Assembly: GCF_040549485.1 (NCBI RefSeq)
Contig: NZ_JBEPTK010000004.1
Coordinates: 62,001 to 126,000, forward strand
DNA from: Constrictibacter sp. MBR-5
GTDB taxonomy: Bacteria; Pseudomonadota; Alphaproteobacteria; JAJUGE01
Length of the DNA: 64,000 nt
Reading direction: 5' to 3'
In this document: positions 26,312-34,244 of the stretch, one piece after another
Position numbering within the stretch: position 1 is the stretch's first letter
How the letters are laid out: every line of letters starts with the position of its first letter
Notes under the pieces: generated by a model
What the model was told of the DNA's origin: nothing
Database searches by the model: none
Seen by the model: only the letters and a program-made list of their open reading frames with translations
Translations under genes and position numbers: made by a program

Positions 26312-26737
26312 ATGATCAGGCGTGGGCTCGCGGCAATTCTCGTGGCGGCATCCCTCACCGCGGGGATGGTACCGGCGGCACAGGCTCGGGACGGCTATCG
26401 CGGCGGCCACGACTATCGCGGTTCACACCATGACCGCGGCTGGCACGACGGGCGCCGCGACGGCCGGCACGGATATCGCGGGTATGACCGCGACCGGCGC
26501 GGGTCGAAGCATCGGCACAACGGGAAGTCGCGCGACTACAGCGACGAGATCCTGATCGGCGCGGGCATCGTCGGCCTGGCCATCGTCGCCGGCAGCATGA
26601 TCGCCTCCAGCCCGCGCGAGCCGGACATCCAGTGGTCGGATGCACCGCGGCGGGCCTCGAACTGCGAGACCGACGAGGTCTACCGCTATCTGCCGGACGG
26701 CAGCATCCAGTACGGCGACCGGACGCGCTGCTACTGA
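26312..26737 (+). CDS. Exported Gly/Arg/His-rich small protein with C-terminal domain
   Basis: 141 residues. A signal peptide (MIRRGLAAILVAASLTAGMVPAAQA) precedes a low-complexity segment of about 45 residues rich in Gly, Arg, His, Asp and Tyr. Next comes a hydrophobic helix (ILIGAGIVGLAIVAGSMIA), then a short tail with two Cys (SNCETDEVYRYLPDGSIQYGDRTRCY). This architecture is common among small envelope proteins of alphaproteobacteria; the role is unknown. GGAG seven bases before the ATG supports the start. The His/Asp-rich region could bind metal, which is speculation. Confidence 0.7.
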   Translation: MIRRGLAAILVAASLTAGMVPAAQARDGYRGGHDYRGSHHDRGWHDGRRDGRHGYRGYDRDRRGSKHRHNGKSRDYSDEILIGAGIVGLAIVAGSMIASSPREPDIQWSDAPRRASNCETDEVYRYLPDGSIQYGDRTRCY

Positions 26738-26749
26738 TTCCGCCGCTCG

Positions 26750-27499
26750 TCAGGTGCCGTAGCTCTGCACGAGGCTTCCGGCCACCAGGTACCAGCCGTC
26801 GACGAGCACGAAGAAGATCAGCTTGAACGGCAGCGAGATCATGACCGGCGGCAGCATCATCATGCCCATCGACATGAGGATGCTGGCCACCACCATGTCG
26901 ATGACGAGGAACGGCACGAACAAAAGAAAGCCGATCTCGAATGCACGGCGAAGCTCGCTGATCATGAAGGCGGGCACGAGCACCTGAAGCGGAGTCTCGG
27001 CCGGTGCGGCGATCGGCTCGGTCCTGGACAGATTGACGAACAGCTCCAGGTCCTTCTCCCGGACATGGCGAAGCATGAAGTCGCGGAACGGCCCGACCGT
27101 CCGCGTGAAGGCCTGTTCCTCGTCGATCTGCTCGGCGATCAGGGGGGCGACGCCCTCTTCGTAGGCACGCTCCATCGTCGGTGCCATGACGAAGGCCGTC
27201 AGGAACAGGGCCAGACTGATCATCACCATGTTAGGCGGCGCCTGCTGCGTGCCGATGGCGGTTCGCAGGAAGGACAGCACGACGACAATGCGGGTGAACG
27301 ACGTCACCATCACCAGGATCGACGGCGCGACGCTGAGGACCGTCAGCAGCGCGACGAGCTGAATGATGCGCGCGGTCGTCGACCCCTCGCCGTCGCCGCC
27401 CAGGTCGATGCTGACGTTCTGCGCCAGCACCGGACCGGACAGCAGGACGACAGCCAGCAATCCGGTAGCGGCGACGCGAGAAGCCTTGCGCAGGTTCAT
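26750..27499 (-). CDS. fliP: Flagellar type III export apparatus protein FliP
   Basis: 249 residues. A cleavable-type N-terminus (NLRKASRVAATGLLAVVLLSGPVLA) is followed by the strongly conserved FliP core: LSVAPSILVMVTSFTRIVVVLSFLRTAIGTQQAPPNMVMISLALFLTAFVMAP and, later, PAFMISELRRAFEIGFLLFVPFLVIDMVVASILMSMGMMMLPP. FliP5 forms the export gate with FliQ and FliR in the inner membrane. The ATG at 27499 overlaps the end of fliO by 4 bases. The rest of the export apparatus is not in the window. Confidence 0.95.
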   Translation of the reverse strand: MNLRKASRVAATGLLAVVLLSGPVLAQNVSIDLGGDGEGSTTARIIQLVALLTVLSVAPSILVMVTSFTRIVVVLSFLRTAIGTQQAPPNMVMISLALFLTAFVMAPTMERAYEEGVAPLIAEQIDEEQAFTRTVGPFRDFMLRHVREKDLELFVNLSRTEPIAAPAETPLQVLVPAFMISELRRAFEIGFLLFVPFLVIDMVVASILMSMGMMMLPPVMISLPFKLIFFVLVDGWYLVAGSLVQSYGT

Positions 27500-27810
27500 C
27501 GGTACGGGATTCCAGGCGATTGTTCTGTTTCCGTCGGCGGCGGAGCAGGAATGCCCGTCTCCACGACGATGTCGTCCGTAGCACCCGTGAGGATGAGATG
27601 TTCGACGCCGTCGCGGCGGATGAGCACGAGCCGGCGACGCGCGTCGATCGGCAGTACTTCCACGATGCCCAGCCGGCGGATGCGGCCGCCCGGCCTCGTG
27701 CCAGCGACACCGCCGAAGCCATAGCGGCGGGCGAGCCATGCCAGGACGCCGATCAGTGCCAGAACCGCGACGAGCGCCAGCAGAAATCGCAGATAGGTCG
27801 TCAGGTCCAT
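27496..27810 (-). CDS. fliO: FliO-like flagellar biosynthesis protein
   Basis: 104 residues. One transmembrane helix at the N-terminus (LRFLLALVAVLALIGVLAWLARRYGFG) is followed by a small cytoplasmic domain, RRLGIVEVLPIDARRRLVLIRRDGVEHLILTGATDDIVVETGI. This matches FliO's VLPLDARRRLVLV.RDG.EHL pattern. FliO is a scaffold that stabilises FliP assembly. It ends inside the fliP start (4-base overlap), which confirms the pairing, and begins 7 bases after the previous gene. Confidence 0.9.
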   Translation of the reverse strand: MDLTTYLRFLLALVAVLALIGVLAWLARRYGFGGVAGTRPGGRIRRLGIVEVLPIDARRRLVLIRRDGVEHLILTGATDDIVVETGIPAPPPTETEQSPGIPYR

Positions 27811-27817
27811 CGTGCCG

Positions 27818-28138
27818 CTAGCGCTTCGGCGGCCGGTTGTAGGCCGTTACGGCCCGATGCATCGTGGTGGTTCCCTTGAGCCGCGCCTGGAGTGCCTCGT
27901 GGGCGGCCGTCATCTCCGCCTCGACCGCATCGAGATCGGCGAGAAGGCTTAGGAGCCGCGGCTTCGCGCGCCGCGCCTGATCGGGATCGAGCTGTTCGGA
28001 GAGCGGGTGGATCTCGTCGACGATGCCGGCGAGACGATCGGTGTCGACCGGCGCGCCGGCGTGCAGCGCCTCGCGGATCCTTCCGATCTCCGCCGCCAGC
28101 CTGTCGCCCAGACGGTCGAGCTGCTCGGCTGCATTCAT
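27818..28138 (-). CDS. Flagellar operon protein, FlgN-like coiled-coil candidate
   Basis: 106 residues, entirely helical in appearance. It has heptad-like stretches (AEQLDRLGDRLAAEIGRIREAL; RLLSLLADLDAVEAEMTAAHEALQARL) and ends TTTMHRAVTAYNRPPKR. Size, helicity and position suggest a FlgN/FliT-type export chaperone, but no signature residues prove it. The ATG at 28138 overlaps the upstream fhlB stop as TGATG. A GTG one codon earlier is also possible. Confidence 0.6.
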   Translation of the reverse strand: MNAAEQLDRLGDRLAAEIGRIREALHAGAPVDTDRLAGIVDEIHPLSEQLDPDQARRAKPRLLSLLADLDAVEAEMTAAHEALQARLKGTTTMHRAVTAYNRPPKR

Positions 28139-28452
28139 CACTGCGGCTCCGTCGTTGTGGGCGCACCGTTCAGCGCATACAGACGCGCCAGGATCTCCGC
28201 GACCGCGGCCAGGGCATCGACGGGCATGTCCGCATCGATCTCCAGCGCCGCCAGCGTTTCGGCGAGATCCGCGTCCTCGCGCACCTTGATCCCCGCATCG
28301 AAGGCGAGGCGCAGGATATCCTCGGCGAGTGCGCCGCGCCCGGAGGCGACGACACGCGCCCCGGCAACACCGTCGCCGCGAAGGGCGACGGCGACCTGAC
28401 GGCGCCTGCCCGTCTCCTTATCGTCTTCACCCACTGCGCCCGTTCCCTTCAT
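28138..28452 (-). CDS. FlhB C-terminal homologue (FhlB/EscU-like)
   Basis: 104 residues matching the cytoplasmic C-terminal domain of FlhB without its membrane part. VAVALRGDGVAGARVVASGRGALAEDILRLAFDAGIKVREDADLAETLAALEIDADMPVDALAAVAEILARLYAL aligns with the post-cleavage half of FlhB. The NPTH autocleavage site is absent. Such FhlB proteins can replace part of FlhB's role in substrate switching. It is the first gene of a compact fhlB, FlgN-like, fliO, fliP unit. The ATG at 28452 has no good ribosome-binding site; a GTG at 28434, preceded by AAGGGAA, may be the true start. Confidence 0.8.
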   Translation of the reverse strand: MKGTGAVGEDDKETGRRRQVAVALRGDGVAGARVVASGRGALAEDILRLAFDAGIKVREDADLAETLAALEIDADMPVDALAAVAEILARLYALNGAPTTTEPQ

Positions 28453-28511
28453 GACGGAGGGAAGATGCGCGGGGCATGGTTAACGCGACGTTACGCGCTG
28501 CCGCGGTCCGA

Positions 28512-29321
28512 TCACAGGGCGCAGTCCGGGTCGAACTTCGGTGTCCGCTTCTCCCGGTGCGAGGCCAGACCCTCCCGCGCTTCGCCGCTCGCGAAGCCGA
28601 GCATCTCGTAGGCCGTCGAAGCGTCGAAGCTCGGTCCCATCGTGCGCAGCCAGTTGTTCAGCGCGTACTTGGTCAGCCGGATCGCGGCGGGTGCACCGGT
28701 CGCCAGCCGCTGCGCGATCTCCAACGCCTTGTCCTGGAGGTCGGCTTCGTCGACGCACAGCGACACGAGACCGATGCGCTCGGCCTCCTCGCCGCTCATC
28801 GGCTCGCACAGCAGCAGGTGATACTTCGCCTTGGCCATGCCGCAGAGCAGCGGCCAGATAATCGCCGCCACATCTCCGGCGGCAACCCCGAGTCGCGTAT
28901 GGCCGTCGATGATCCGTGCGTTGCGCGCCGCAATCGACACGTCCGAGAGGAGCGCGGCCACAAGACCGGCGCCGACCGCGGGACCGTGAATCGCGGAGAC
29001 GATCGGCTTCGAGCAGTTGATGACGTTGTAGACGAGGTCGCGCGCCTCCTTCAGCGCCTGCCAGCGATACTTCGGATCCTCGATGATCTGCTCGATCATC
29101 TCGAAATCGCCGCCAGCGGAGAAGGCTCGCCCGAGGCCGCGCAGGATGACGGCGTTAACGGTCGGATCGCGGTCGACGTCCCGCCAAACGTCGCACAGTT
29201 CGCGATGGCCGTCGGCGTTCACCGCATTCAGCCGCTCCGGCCTGTTGAACGTGATGCGCAGCACGCGCTCGGCCGGACGGTCGAACTCGAGCTGGGTGTA
29301 TGCGGCATAGCGGTCTGACAC
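28512..29321 (-). CDS. Enoyl-CoA hydratase/isomerase family protein
   Basis: 269 residues of the crotonase family. [15 protein letters not shown] is at the start, then [20 protein letters not shown] with the oxyanion-hole FSAGGDF, then [57 protein letters not shown] with the second oxyanion Gly. The usual Glu-Gly pair is replaced around GVAAGD, so it may not be a straightforward hydratase. The start is a GTG at 29321 preceded by GGAGG at 6 bases; the open frame to 29483 has no homology. It diverges from the acyl-CoA dehydrogenase gene 182 bp away. Confidence 0.88.
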   Translation of the reverse strand: MSDRYAAYTQLEFDRPAERVLRITFNRPERLNAVNADGHRELCDVWRDVDRDPTVNAVILRGLGRAFSAGGDFEMIEQIIEDPKYRWQALKEARDLVYNVINCSKPIVSAIHGPAVGAGLVAALLSDVSIAARNARIIDGHTRLGVAAGDVAAIIWPLLCGMAKAKYHLLLCEPMSGEEAERIGLVSLCVDEADLQDKALEIAQRLATGAPAAIRLTKYALNNWLRTMGPSFDASTAYEMLGFASGEAREGLASHREKRTPKFDPDCAL

Positions 29322-29503
29322 GGGGCGCCTCCGGACTTGTTCTGTGATCGGATCTTCATCGCCGACGATGATGAGCCCTGCCCGGGGCGTCAACGGCGTG
29401 CCGTCTCGCTGTCGGCCGCAGTGATTTCCACGAGGTCGCCTTGACGGCCGGCGGGCAACCCTCACACTGAGCCGCAACAACAATAATCGTCCCGGAGGAA
29501 GCG

Positions 29504-30652
29504 GTGCCCGCCTTTGCCCTCGACGAGGACCAATCCCGCGTCCAGGAGCTGGTGCGCCGCGTCGCCCGCGAGCGCGTCGCCCTCCGGGCGGACGAGATCG
29601 ACCGGACGGCCGAATACCCGCAGGACATGTTCGACCTGCTGCGCGAACTTGGCCTGTTCACGCTGCCGTTCCCGCCCGAATTCGGCGGCAGCGGCAGTCT
29701 GCTGTCCTCCTGCGTCGCGATCGAGGAGTTTGGGCGCGTCTGCTACAACACGGCCTACCTGCTGCTCGTCCAGTGGACGCCGATCGGCGCGATCCTCGCG
29801 GGTGGCACCGACGAACAGAAGCGGCGCTACCTGCCCGGCCTCGCCGACGGCAGCCGGCGTGCCGCCTTCTCGCTGACCGAGCCGCAGAGCGGCTCCGACG
29901 TGGCGCGAATCCGCACCCGGGCGAGGCGCACGGACAGCGGCTATGTCATCAACGGCGGCAAGATCTGGTGCACAAACGCCGGACAGTCGGACTTCTTCCT
30001 GGTCGCGGCGAAGACGGGCGACGACGACACGCCGGGCGCCATCAACTTCTTCATCGTCGAAGCTGGAACGCCGGGCTTCGCCGTCGGCCGCAAGGAAGAC
30101 AAGCTCGGCGCGCGCGGCGTCCCGTCCCACGCGATCTTCTTCGAGGACGTGTTCGTGCCGGAGGAGAACCGCCTCGGCGAGGAAGGCAAAGGCTTCAAGA
30201 TCGTCATGGAGGCGCTCAACGCCTCGCGCCCGCTGATCGGCGCCCGCGGCGTCGGCCTCGCCCAGGGCGCCCTCGACAAGTCGATCGCCTTCGTGAAGGA
30301 CCGCCAAGCCTTCGGCAACCGCGTGGCGGACTATCAGGGCATCCGCTGGATGCTGGCCGACATGGCGATCCAGACGGAGGCGGCCCGCGGCATCGTCTAC
30401 CGTGCGGCGGCTGCGGTCGACGACGGCATCCGCGGCAGGGAACTCGCCAGCCTCGCCGCGGCGGCAAAGTGCTTTTCCAGCGACACCGCCATGAGGGTCG
30501 CCACCGACGCGGTGCAGCTCTTCGGTGCCGCCGGCATCTCCAACGAGTACCCGATCAACCGCTATTTCCGCGACGCCAAGGTCCTGCAGATTGTCGAAGG
30601 CACCAACCAGATCCAACGCAACATTATCGCGCGCAACCTGGTCGCGGACTGA
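29504..30652 (+). CDS. Acyl-CoA dehydrogenase
   Basis: 382 residues, standard for the family. The N-terminal helical domain is followed by [19 protein letters not shown], the FAD-binding T.P.aGSD motif. [35 protein letters not shown] and, near the end, [24 protein letters not shown] carry the QI.EGT.qiqr signature; the catalytic Glu is expected in IVEGT. It oxidises an acyl-CoA to the enoyl-CoA and passes electrons to ETF. The GTG start has GGAGG before it. A TTGACG at 29441-29446 is a possible -35 element. MaoC follows in the same direction. Confidence 0.92.
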   Translation: MPAFALDEDQSRVQELVRRVARERVALRADEIDRTAEYPQDMFDLLRELGLFTLPFPPEFGGSGSLLSSCVAIEEFGRVCYNTAYLLLVQWTPIGAILAGGTDEQKRRYLPGLADGSRRAAFSLTEPQSGSDVARIRTRARRTDSGYVINGGKIWCTNAGQSDFFLVAAKTGDDDTPGAINFFIVEAGTPGFAVGRKEDKLGARGVPSHAIFFEDVFVPEENRLGEEGKGFKIVMEALNASRPLIGARGVGLAQGALDKSIAFVKDRQAFGNRVADYQGIRWMLADMAIQTEAARGIVYRAAAAVDDGIRGRELASLAAAAKCFSSDTAMRVATDAVQLFGAAGISNEYPINRYFRDAKVLQIVEGTNQIQRNIIARNLVAD

Positions 30653-30681
30653 ACCAACCCATCGCGAGAGTGAGACAGCAC

Positions 30682-31152
30682 ATGGAAACGATCGGCCTCG
30701 GCTTTCACTTCGAGGACCTGCCCGTCGGGCGCACGTTCAAGACCATCGGGAGGACGGTAACGGACGCGGACATCACAAACTTCGTCAACGCGACCGGCAT
30801 GGTCGAGGTGCTGTTCACCAACATCGAGTTCCTGCGCGAGGAATCCGACATCAAGGGCCGCGTCGCACCCGGCGCCCTCGCTTACTGCTTCGCCGAGGGG
30901 CTGCTCGTCCAGGGCACCATGCAGCATACCGGCTTCGCCTTCCTCGGCATGGAGTTGAAGATCGAGAACCCGGTCTTCTCCGGCGATACGATCCATGTGG
31001 AGTGCGAGGTGGTCGAGGCGCGCCTAAGCAGGAGCCGGCCTGGGCGCGGTCTCGTTCGGACCTTCAACAAGGTGGTGAAGCAGGACGGCGCGGTCGCCCT
31101 CACCTATAACCCGCTGCGCATGATCAAGTGCCGCAGCGAAGGCGGTCATTGA
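30682..31152 (+). CDS. MaoC-like dehydratase
   Basis: 156 residues with a hotdog fold. GFHFEDLPVGRTFKTIGRTVTDADITNFVNATG is the usual opening of MaoC-like enoyl-CoA hydratases. GRVAPGALAYCFAEGLLVQGTMQHTGFAFLGMELKIENPVFSGDTIHVECEVVEARLSRSRPGRGLV covers the hydratase core. The Asp-His pair common in R-hydratases is not obvious (APGALAY where others have vhG.lt.s), so activity is uncertain. It lies 29 bp after the acyl-CoA dehydrogenase, so the two probably act in one acyl-CoA pathway. The start is at METIGLG; longer frames are in the dehydrogenase gene. Confidence 0.85.
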   Translation: METIGLGFHFEDLPVGRTFKTIGRTVTDADITNFVNATGMVEVLFTNIEFLREESDIKGRVAPGALAYCFAEGLLVQGTMQHTGFAFLGMELKIENPVFSGDTIHVECEVVEARLSRSRPGRGLVRTFNKVVKQDGAVALTYNPLRMIKCRSEGGH

Positions 31153-31235
31153 CGAGCACGATGCCCTCTGAACTCGATTGTCCGGAAGCGGAAGATCACG
31201 CGCTTACCGCCGGCATCGCGGCACGGTAGGCGCGA

Positions 31236-31838
31236 CTACGGCTTGATCCGGCGGGGACCGCTCGTCTCGCCCCAGCGTCGCACCGCGCCGGTGTCGAGGC
31301 CGAACAGGTCGAGCACACGCCCGACCGAATGGTCGACCAGGTCGTCGACCCTCTCCGGGCGGCTATAGAAGGCGGGCAGTGGCGGCGCCACCACGGCGCC
31401 CATCTCCGCCAGCGACACCATCGTGCGGAGATGCCCGAGATGGAACGGCGTCTCCCGCACCATCAGGACGAGGCGCCGGCGTTCCTTGAGAACCACGTCG
31501 GCGGCACGGGTGAGGAGGTTCGACGTGACGCCCGTCGCGATCTCCGACATCGACCGTACCGAACACGGCGCCACCACCATGCCGAGCGTCTGGAACGACC
31601 CGCTGGAGATCGCGGCGCCGACATCCCGGGCCGGATAGCAGACGTCGGCGAGCGCCTTCACGTCGGCGATCTTCCAGTCGGTCTCGTAGGCGATGGTCAT
31701 CTCCGCCGCCTTCGACATGACCAGATGGCTCTCGACGCCGAGCCCCTTCAACGCCTGCAGCATCCGAATGCCATAGACGGCACCAGACGCGCCGCTGATC
31801 CCGACGATCAGGCGATGAAGGTCTGCGCCGGAAGCCAC
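31236..31838 (-). CDS. UbiX/Pad1-like flavin prenyltransferase
   Basis: 200 residues. RLIVGISGASGAVYGIRMLQAL is the FMN-binding start, followed by VVAPCSVRSMSEIATGVTSNLLTRAADVVLKERRRLVLMVRETPFHLGHLRTM, the UbiX core with conserved ETP and substrate-binding Ser/Arg. UbiX proteins attach a dimethylallyl group to FMN to make the cofactor of UbiD decarboxylases. No UbiD homologue is in the window. The GTG at 31838 with GGAGG seven bases upstream is the start. It begins 2 bases after the acyl-CoA synthetase stop, so the two form an operon. Confidence 0.88.
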   Translation of the reverse strand: MASGADLHRLIVGISGASGAVYGIRMLQALKGLGVESHLVMSKAAEMTIAYETDWKIADVKALADVCYPARDVGAAISSGSFQTLGMVVAPCSVRSMSEIATGVTSNLLTRAADVVLKERRRLVLMVRETPFHLGHLRTMVSLAEMGAVVAPPLPAFYSRPERVDDLVDHSVGRVLDLFGLDTGAVRRWGETSGPRRIKP

Positions 31839-31840
31839 CC

Positions 31841-33478
31841 TCAGGCCTCCCTCGCGCGATCGCGCAGCGCGAACTTCTGGATCTTGCCCGTCGAGGTCTT
31901 CGGCAGCGCGCCGAAGATCACGGTTCGGGGCGCCTTGTAGTGCGCCATGTTGGCCCGGCAGAAGGCGACGATCTCCTCTACCGTCGCGGTCTTGCCCGGC
32001 TTCAGTTCGACGAATGCACAGGGCGTCTCCCCCCATTTCTCGTCAGGTTTCGCGACCACGGCCGCTTCCATGACCGCCGGGTGCCGGTACAGGACCTGCT
32101 CCACCTCGACCGAGGAGATGTTCTCGCCGCCGGAAATGATGATGTCCTTCGAGCGGTCTTTCAGGTCGATATAGCCGTCCGGGTGCATCACGCCGAGATC
32201 GCCGGTGTGGAACCAGCCGCCGGCGAAGGCCGCGTCGGTGGCGCTCGGATTTTTGAGATAGCCCTTCATGACGACGTTGCCGCGCATGAAGACCTCGCCC
32301 ATCGTCTCGCCGTCGGCCGGCACCGGCTCCAGCGTCTTCGGGTCGGCCACCATCAGCCCGTCCAGCACCGGATAGCGCACGCCCTGCCGCGATTTCTTCG
32401 CCGCCTGCTCCTCGGGCGACAGGGCGTTCCACGCCTCGTTCCAATCGCAGACGACGGCGGGGCCATAGACCTCGGTGAGGCCGTAGACGTGGGTGACGCG
32501 GAAGCCGTCCTCCTCCATCCGCTGCAGCGTGGACGGCGGCGGCGGTGCGGCGGCCGTCATCACCTTGACGATGTGGTCGAACGGCCGGCGCTGCTCCGGC
32601 GCCGCGTTGATCAGCATGTTGAGGACGATCGGCGCACCGCAGAAGTGATCGACCTTGTGCTCGGCGATCGCGTCGAAGATCGCCTTCGCCTCGACGCGCC
32701 GCAGGCAGACATGCGTGCCCGCTCGTTCGGCGATGGTCCAGGGGAAGCACCAGCCGTTGCAGTGGAACATCGGCAGGGTCCACAGATAGACCGGGTTGTG
32801 CGGCACGTCCCAGGTGAGGACGTTGCCGAGGGCCGTCAGGTAGGCGCCGCGATGATGGTAGACGACGCCCTTCGGATTGCCGGTGGTGCCGGAGGTGTAG
32901 TTGAGCGCGATCGCCTGCCATTCGTCCCTGGGCGGCGTCCACGCGTAACTCCCGTCTCCCTCCGCCAGCAGCACCTCGTAGTCGAGCGTGCCGAGCCTCT
33001 CGCCATCGCCCCCATACTCCGGGTCGTCGATGTCGACGACCAGGATGGACCGCTGGAGCATGCCGAGCGCGCTGCGGACGGTGGGTGCGAACTCCCGATC
33101 GGTGACGAGGACCTTGGCCTCGCCATGCTCCAGGATGAACGCTACGGTTGCCGCATCGAGCCGCGTATTGAGGGCATTGAGGACGGCGCCGCACATCGGA
33201 ACGCCGAAATGCGCCTCCATGAGTTCCGGTATGTTCGGCGCCATGAAAGCAACCGTATCGCCGGCTCCAATGCCCCGCCGCGCCAGCGCCGAGGCCAACC
33301 GTCGCGCTCGCACGTAGGTTTCGGACCAGGTGTAGCGCCGCGCGCCGTGGATTGCCGAAATCCGCTGCGGAAACACCGCCGCGGCGCGCTCCAGGAAACC
33401 GAGCGGTGTCAGCGCCGTATGGTTGGCGGCATTGCGATCGAGATGCTGCTCGTAGGGGCTGGCGTCGGATGCGGTCAT
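31841..33478 (-). CDS. AMP-dependent acyl-CoA synthetase
   Basis: 545 residues of the ANL superfamily. AIALNYTSGTTGNPKGVVYHHRG is the P-loop, VTHVYGLTEVYGPA the A5 motif, GWFHTGDLGVMHPDGYIDLKDRSKDIIISGGENISSVEVE the A7-A8 hinge, and PKTSTGKIQKFALR the C-terminal catalytic Lys region. It adenylates a fatty or aromatic acid and makes its CoA thioester. The short N-terminus and LPMFHCNGWCFPW segment resemble medium/long-chain or methylmercaptopropionate-type ligases. GGAGG five bases before the ATG at 33478 fixes the start. It is in an operon with the UbiX-like gene. Confidence 0.9.
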   Translation of the reverse strand: MTASDASPYEQHLDRNAANHTALTPLGFLERAAAVFPQRISAIHGARRYTWSETYVRARRLASALARRGIGAGDTVAFMAPNIPELMEAHFGVPMCGAVLNALNTRLDAATVAFILEHGEAKVLVTDREFAPTVRSALGMLQRSILVVDIDDPEYGGDGERLGTLDYEVLLAEGDGSYAWTPPRDEWQAIALNYTSGTTGNPKGVVYHHRGAYLTALGNVLTWDVPHNPVYLWTLPMFHCNGWCFPWTIAERAGTHVCLRRVEAKAIFDAIAEHKVDHFCGAPIVLNMLINAAPEQRRPFDHIVKVMTAAAPPPPSTLQRMEEDGFRVTHVYGLTEVYGPAVVCDWNEAWNALSPEEQAAKKSRQGVRYPVLDGLMVADPKTLEPVPADGETMGEVFMRGNVVMKGYLKNPSATDAAFAGGWFHTGDLGVMHPDGYIDLKDRSKDIIISGGENISSVEVEQVLYRHPAVMEAAVVAKPDEKWGETPCAFVELKPGKTATVEEIVAFCRANMAHYKAPRTVIFGALPKTSTGKIQKFALRDRAREA

Positions 33479-33663
33479 GGGGTCCTCCGGTCGAGCAGAC
33501 AATCTAGGAGCGCCTGCGCCTCGCGGCCACGGCTAGCGCGGCAACGGCCGGAGGCGCAATCATTAGCGCTGCCACCGCAAATCTACTGGCATTTCAAGAA
33601 AATCATGCAGCCTCATTAATGCCTTGATACAGTGCGCGTAACGACAAAAGGTCAGGGACGCTC

Positions 33664-34182
33664 ATGGTTCACAGGGTGCTCAACTATACGTCGATGCTAG
33701 TCGCCTGGGTGAGCGGTGCGGCACTGCTCCTGATGATGCTCCACATCGCGGCGGATGTGACGCTACGCTACGTCTTCTCCGCGCCGCTGCACGGCACGGT
33801 CGAGATCGTGTCGACCTATTACATGGTCGCGGTCGTCTTCCTCCCGCTGGCGCTGATCGAACTCCGGAACGGCCACATCGTCGTCGAACTGGTATCCCAG
33901 CACTTCCCCGCGCGCGTGCAGGAGTGGCAGATCGGCCTCGTCGCCCTGGTCTCCGCCGCGTATTTCGGCGCATTCGCGTGGCGGACCTGGAACGACGCCC
34001 TGCAGAAGATGGCAGTCGGCGAAGTCAGTCTGGGCAACGTCCCGGTCACGGTGTGGCCGACGCGCTTCTACCTGCCGATCGGCTGTGCGCTGATCATGCT
34101 GGTTCTCATCCACAAGGCGATCCGCCTGTTCATCGGGGACAACTCCGTCATCGCACGCGAGTCGATCGATCTGCATGAGTGA
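33664..34182 (+). CDS. dctQ: TRAP transporter small permease (DctQ type)
   Basis: 172 residues with four transmembrane helices (LVAWVSGAALLLMMLHIAADVTLRYVF; TYYMVAVVFLPLALIELRNGHIVVEL; WQIGLVALVSAAYFGAFAWRTW; RFYLPIGCALIMLVLIH). The ADVTLRYVF segment is typical of DctQ proteins. It forms the small membrane subunit of a sodium-coupled solute importer. First gene of a dctQ, dctM, dctP set whose order has the binding protein last. The 185 bp upstream diverges from the acyl-CoA synthetase and holds an 8-bp palindrome CATTAATG at 33614-33621, a possible regulator site. Confidence 0.9.
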   Translation: MVHRVLNYTSMLVAWVSGAALLLMMLHIAADVTLRYVFSAPLHGTVEIVSTYYMVAVVFLPLALIELRNGHIVVELVSQHFPARVQEWQIGLVALVSAAYFGAFAWRTWNDALQKMAVGEVSLGNVPVTVWPTRFYLPIGCALIMLVLIHKAIRLFIGDNSVIARESIDLHE

Positions 34183-34244
34183 GCGACGCGCGCTCCCTTG
34201 CATCCGCCAGCCCACCTCCCCGCCGCCGAAAAGCGATACTCGCC

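Noticed and set aside
33588-33612. Sigma-54 promoter (TGGCAT) before the TRAP operon
   Set aside because: There is no GC element at the required spacing from the GG; the match is only half a site.
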